Assembly: GCA_937926445.1 (NCBI GenBank)
Contig: CALBAK010000026.1
Span: 1 to 64,000, forward strand
Direction of reading: 5' to 3'
DNA from: an uncultured Alphaproteobacteria bacterium
GTDB lineage: Bacteria > Pseudomonadota > Alphaproteobacteria > Geminicoccales > Geminicoccaceae
Length of the DNA: 64,000 nucleotides
Positions 60,909 to 64,000 of the stretch are shown here, one piece after another (the first letter of the stretch is position 1; each line of letters begins with the position of its first letter). The position numbers and the translations under genes were made by a program. The notes under the pieces were generated by a model that did not search any database, was not told the DNA's origin, and was given only the letters and a program-made list of their open reading frames with translations.

Positions 60909-61913
60909 ATGCGGGCGTTCGAGATCCGAAGCAGTGGCGGTATCGACGCCTTGGCGCTCGTGGAGCGGCCGAGGCGGCAGCCGGGCCCGGGCGAGGTGCT
61001 CGTCCGGGTCGCGGCGGTGGCGCTCAATTACCGCGACCTCTTGAACGTGAAGGACCCGGACGGCCGCGGCCTCGCCCTGCCGCGGATCCCCTGTTCGGAC
61101 GCGGCGGGCGAGGTGCTGGCGGTCGGGCGGGGCGTCACTCGGGTCGTCCCGGGCGATCGGGTCGTCTCCTGTTTCTTTCAGGCCTGGGAAGCGGGGCCGA
61201 TCACTCCGGAGGCGATGGGGAGCGCGCTCGGCGGGGCGATCGACGGGGTACTCGCCGAGGAGGTGGTGCTGCGGGAGGCGGGCGTGGTGCCGACGCCGGC
61301 CTCCCTCGACTTCGCGCAGGCCTCGACGTTGCCCTGCGCCGGGCTCACCGCCTGGCACGCACTGATCGAGAGCGGCCGCCTCAAGGCCGGCGAGACGGTC
61401 CTCTGCCTCGGCACCGGCGGGGTCTCGATCTTCGCGCTCCAGCTCGCGGCCGCCCTCGGCGCCCGACCGATCGTGGTCTCCTCGAGCGCCGCCAAGCTCG
61501 AGCGGGCGCGGGCCCTCGGCGCCTGGGCGGTGGTCGACCGCACGAAAGAGCCCGATTGGGAGCGTGAGGTGCTGCGGCTCACGGGCGGGGAGGGCGTCGA
61601 CCACGTTGTCGAGGTCGGGGGAGGCGGGACCCTCGCCCGCTCGCTGGCGGCCACACGCGTGGGCGGGCACGTCGCGCTGATCGGCGTGCTCGAAGCCGGG
61701 CGGATCGACCCCACGCCGATCATGCGCAAGTCGATCCGCCTGCAGGGAATCTATGTCGGTTCGAAGACCATGCTCCGAGCCTTCGTCCGGGCGGTCGAGG
61801 CCCTCGGCCTCGAGCCCGTGATCGACCGGCGCTTTCCCTTCGAGGAGACGCGGGCGGCCTTCCGCGCACTCGAGGCCGCCCGTCACTTCGGCAAGATCGT
61901 CATCGAGCTCTGA
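60909..61913 (+). CDS. MDR-type NAD(P)-dependent alcohol dehydrogenase / quinone oxidoreductase
   Basis: A 334-residue medium-chain dehydrogenase/reductase: PGEVLVRVAAVALNYRDLLN, PRIPCSDAAGEVLAVGRGVT, PGDRVVSCFFQAWEAGPI, LPCAGLTAWHALIESGRLKA, the nucleotide loop LCLGTGGVSIFALQLAAALG and FEETRAAFRALEAARHFGKI. The catalytic and structural zinc cysteines of classical ADHs are lacking, as in quinone oxidoreductase-like members. The ATG at 60909 follows the glycosyltransferase by 68 bases. Substrate unknown. Confidence 0.88.
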   Translation: MRAFEIRSSGGIDALALVERPRRQPGPGEVLVRVAAVALNYRDLLNVKDPDGRGLALPRIPCSDAAGEVLAVGRGVTRVVPGDRVVSCFFQAWEAGPITPEAMGSALGGAIDGVLAEEVVLREAGVVPTPASLDFAQASTLPCAGLTAWHALIESGRLKAGETVLCLGTGGVSIFALQLAAALGARPIVVSSSAAKLERARALGAWAVVDRTKEPDWEREVLRLTGGEGVDHVVEVGGGGTLARSLAATRVGGHVALIGVLEAGRIDPTPIMRKSIRLQGIYVGSKTMLRAFVRAVEALGLEPVIDRRFPFEETRAAFRALEAARHFGKIVIEL

Positions 61914-61931
61914 GGCGGGGGCAGCGCGGGC

Positions 61932-63548
61932 TCAGACACGGTCGATCACGCCCTCGGCCAGGAGGCTCGCCAGATCGGTGCCGAGGTCACGCTGCACGGA
62001 GGCCACGCGCACTGCCCGACCGCGACCCGGGCCGTCCGCGTCGACCAGGACCTCGACCGCGCTCCCGCGGACGTGCAGCGAAAGATAGGGGGTGAGGTCG
62101 GCGTCGTCGGCGAGGCCGCCGAGCAGCTCGCCGATCAGGAGCCGGTCGCCCTGGGCCTCGGAGAAGTCGGTGATCGTCGCGACGCTGCGGGACGCGTCGC
62201 CGACGACGAACGCGTCGGCCCCGGCGCCACCGGCGAGCCGGTCGCGGCCGCTGCCGCCGCGCAACCGCGCGCAGCCGGCACCGCCCTCGAGCAGGTCGTT
62301 GCCGACGCCACCCGAGAGTTCGTCGTCGCCGGCCGGTCCCAAAAGGACGTCGTTGCCGAGAAGGCCCGCGAGCAGATTGTCGCCGTCGTTGCCGATCAGG
62401 CGGTTGGCGAGGGCGTTGCCGGTCGCCTGGTGATCGCCGTCGCCCAGGAGCTCGACGTTCTCGACGTTCGCGTAGCTTGCGAGCTCGATGTCGCCGTCGA
62501 TCCGGATCGTGTCGATCCCGCCGCCGCGCTCTTCGATCACCTAGTCGGCCGTGCTGTCGAGAATGTAGACGTCGTTGCCGCGACCGCCCCGCAGCGTGTC
62601 GCTGCCGGCGCCACCGTCGAGCAGGTTGGCGGCTTCGTTGCCGGTGATCTCGTGGCCGGGATCGTTACCGGTACCGTCGATCGCCGCGCGGCCGGCCAGG
62701 ACCAGCTTTTCGACCTGGTCGGGCAAGACGAAGCTCAGGCTCGCGATCACCGTGTCGGTGCCGCCTTCCTCCTCTTCGATCACGGTGTCACCGGGGTCGT
62801 CGACCAGGTAGGTGTCGTCGCCGCCGAGGCCGCTCATCTCGTCGGCCCCGCCCCGGCCGTCGAGGCGATTGGCACCCGCGTTGCCGATCAAGACGTTGGC
62901 GAGCGCGTTGCCACTTCCGGCGAGGTCGGCCGAGGCCGAGAGCGTCAGCCCCTCGACATGGTCGGGGAGCACGAAGGAGATCTCGCTGTCGACGATGTCG
63001 TAGCCTTCGCCCGCACGTTCGAAAACGCGGTCACGCGCATCGTTCACGTGATAGGTGTCGTTGCCGGCACCGCCGCGCATCTGATCGGTGCCGTCGCCGC
63101 CGTCGTGACGATCGTCGCCCTCGCCACCGTCCAGGATGTCGTCGCCCGGCCCGCCGCGCAGCGTATCGTCGCCGGCGAACGCCAACAGCTCGTCCTTGCC
63201 GCCGCTGCCGAAGATTTCGTCGTCGCCGTCGAGCAGTGTGGCGAAGAAGGCGAGCGGGTCTTTGGCGGCCACGGCGTCGTTCAGGTCCTCGACCGCTGCG
63301 TCGCTATCGGCGAGGGAGAACCAGGGCTCGTCCGCTCGGTACACGTCGATGTCGGTGACCGTTCCGGTGACTGGCCGATCGGCGGCGTCGAACTCCAGGT
63401 CCTCGCCCAGGATCTCGAGCTCGAAATCGTCGACGGTCAACACGACGCCGGTCGGGACGGCGAAGCTCGCCTCGGCGTCGGCCAATCTGCCGACCAGGAA
63501 TGCGCTCATACGCAGCGGTCGATCGAAGTCGGCATAGAGTTCGGCCAT
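61932..63548 (-). pseudogene. RTX calcium-binding protein, interrupted by in-frame TAG
   Basis: A 538-codon RTX-type secreted protein. It has an N-terminal region (AELYADFDRPLRMSAFLVG), then calcium-binding GGxGxD repeats such as GGPGDDILDGGEGDDRHDGG, and a C-terminal T1SS-like region TITDFSEAQGDRLLIGELLG. Codon 336 is TAG (62541-62543), after ILDSTAD and before VIEERGGGIDTIR; an earlier repeat in the same protein reads DPGDTVIEEEEGGTDTV, so a single sense codon once stood here. The frame is otherwise open on both sides. Normal start ATG 63548. Whether it is a pseudogene, read through, or a base error is open. Confidence 0.8.
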
Positions 63549-63572
63549 CGCCCACTCCACCGTCGATAGTGC

Positions 63573-63597
63573 GGAGACAGTAGGCGATTCTGTCTCC
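63573..63597. promoter_or_regulatory. Hairpin in the RTX gene upstream region
   Basis: GGAGACAG-9 bases-CTGTCTCC, perfect arms of eight, lies in the 90-base gap between the RTX start (63548) and the SAF-domain stop (63639). The flank TTTATCAACCTAATATAG is AT-rich. A transcription terminator for the minus strand would need Ts on the other side, so an operator or leader hairpin for the RTX gene is more likely. Confidence 0.5.
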
Positions 63598-63638
63598 TTT
63601 ATCAACCTAATATAGAATGAGCGACTGCTATTTGCGCC

Positions 63639-64000
63639 TTAAGCACGAAATTCCGCTTCCATCGCCCGACGGACGCGGACGGCCTCGTCCGTTTCGTCGA
63701 TCGCCACGTCCGACCAACGGATCTTCCCGCCGACCGGGATCGGATTCACGAGCTTCACGTCGTGGGCGAGGCCGAGCGGCAGATAGCCCTCGCGAAGGCT
63801 CACCTCCGCCGGGACCTGCTTGCCCCAGACGCAATAGCCGCCCTCGCCGTCCAGGATCTCGCCCGGGGCGAGGTCGCGCTTGGCGGTGGCGACCACATCG
63901 GCGAAGAAGCCGATCGGGGTACCGGTCGGTTCGCCCCTGAGCGCCACCGAAGCGACCGAGATGCCGAGCTCGAGGCCGATCAGATGGGTTGGCCGGTACA
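63639..64000 (-). CDS. SAF-domain NAD(P)-dependent oxidoreductase, C-terminal part
   Basis: The gene enters from the right edge; about 120 C-terminal residues remain, ending in TAA. They read THLIGLELGISVASVALRG, GFFADVVATAKRDLAPGEIL, DGEGGYCVWGKQVPAEVS and SDVAIDETDEAVRVRRAME, the C-terminal SAF domain of Gfo-like NAD(P)-binding proteins related to homoserine dehydrogenase. Such proteins appear in sugar-acid or amino-acid pathways. Function is not known. Confidence 0.75.
   Translation of the reverse strand, partial: YRPTHLIGLELGISVASVALRGEPTGTPIGFFADVVATAKRDLAPGEILDGEGGYCVWGKQVPAEVSLREGYLPLGLAHDVKLVNPIPVGGKIRWSDVAIDETDEAVRVRRAMEAEFRA

Noticed and set aside
2723-62543. Genome-wide reassignment of TAG to an amino acid, suggested by two in-frame TAGs
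   Set aside because: At least seven intact genes here (such as the acyl-CoA ligase, MarC, tauA, the glycosyltransferase and the DMT exporter) end naturally at TAG, so TAG is a normal stop. Single mutations or readthrough remain possible for tupA and the RTX gene.
1-64000. tRNA, rRNA, CRISPR arrays, transposase genes or insertion-sequence ends
   Set aside because: None found on reading the intergenic regions; no regularly spaced repeats and no transposase motifs.

Overview
The window is very GC-rich chromosomal DNA. Most codons end in G or C, GTG and TTG starts are common, and most genes stop with TGA. The gene families point to a heterotrophic alphaproteobacterium, perhaps of the Rhodospirillales/Geminicoccales type: a MarR-controlled homogentisate operon with a short-form dioxygenase, tripartite tricarboxylate and Bug-type uptake, a BTLCP/LapG-like protease, SoeABC and taurine uptake. 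This placement is inference; no rRNA, tRNA or CRISPR was seen.

Layout. 1-2.4 kb: tail of a 2-oxoacid dehydrogenase E1 alpha, its E1 beta, and an FkbM methyltransferase. 2.2-4.5 kb: tungstate ABC operon tupA-tupC-tupB, with tupA broken by an in-frame TAG. 4.5-7.3 kb: coiled-coil protein, amidase, AEC carrier. 7.7-13.9 kb: tyrosine/homogentisate operon (hmgA, fahA, MBL hydrolase, FAD monooxygenase, DUF2783, maiA), divergent from marR across a palindromic operator. 14.3-15.2 kb: decayed GIY-YIG-type gene. 15.4-24.6 kb: TylF-like methyltransferase, GH114-like protein, tctABC, acyl-CoA ligase, methyltransferase, MBL hydrolase, spore-coat-U pilus protein. 24.7-29.2 kb: soeABC. 29.2-31.0 kb: gene-free. 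31.0-37.1 kb: GGDEF-EAL protein, SDR, MarC, then a degenerate HD-GYP receptor coupled to a LapG-like protease. 37.3-40.0 kb: tauABC. 40.1-43.1 kb: frameshifted RTX lipase, YeeE/YedE sulfur transporter, small membrane protein. 43.2-47.5 kb: a scarred junction (half a cyclic-2,3-DPG synthetase gene, an antisense cytosine deaminase scrap, a 5'-truncated creatininase) beside an NMT1/THI5-type ABC transporter. 47.7-51.7 kb: exosortase-associated O-glycosylation ligase, HU, and a three-gene MotA/ExbB-like operon. 51.7-54.7 kb: EVE gene with a tandemly duplicated tail, then 2.3 kb without genes. 54.7-64 kb: DMT exporter, M24 peptidase, FAD oxidase, LysR, TatA, glycosyltransferase, MDR dehydrogenase, RTX protein interrupted by TAG, and the tail of a SAF-domain oxidoreductase.

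How the parts fit. SoeABC oxidises sulfite, tauABC imports sulfonates and YeeE imports reduced sulfur, so the middle of the window has a sulfur theme. The HD-GYP/BTLCP pair resembles a c-di-GMP-gated LapD/LapG switch in which the receptor has lost its catalytic HD. Both RTX genes, candidate exported products, are disrupted.

The most unusual observations are: (i) three unrelated genes (marR, the GGDEF-EAL gene, the EVE gene) whose 3' ends are partly repeated 135-260 bp downstream, at the edges of gene-poor stretches; (ii) two otherwise intact frames each cut by a single TAG; (iii) an uncharacterised MotA/ExbB-like, MotB/ExbD-like and membrane-protein operon whose second protein carries a YfaP-like periplasmic domain; (iv) the mosaic junction at 43.8-44.1 kb.
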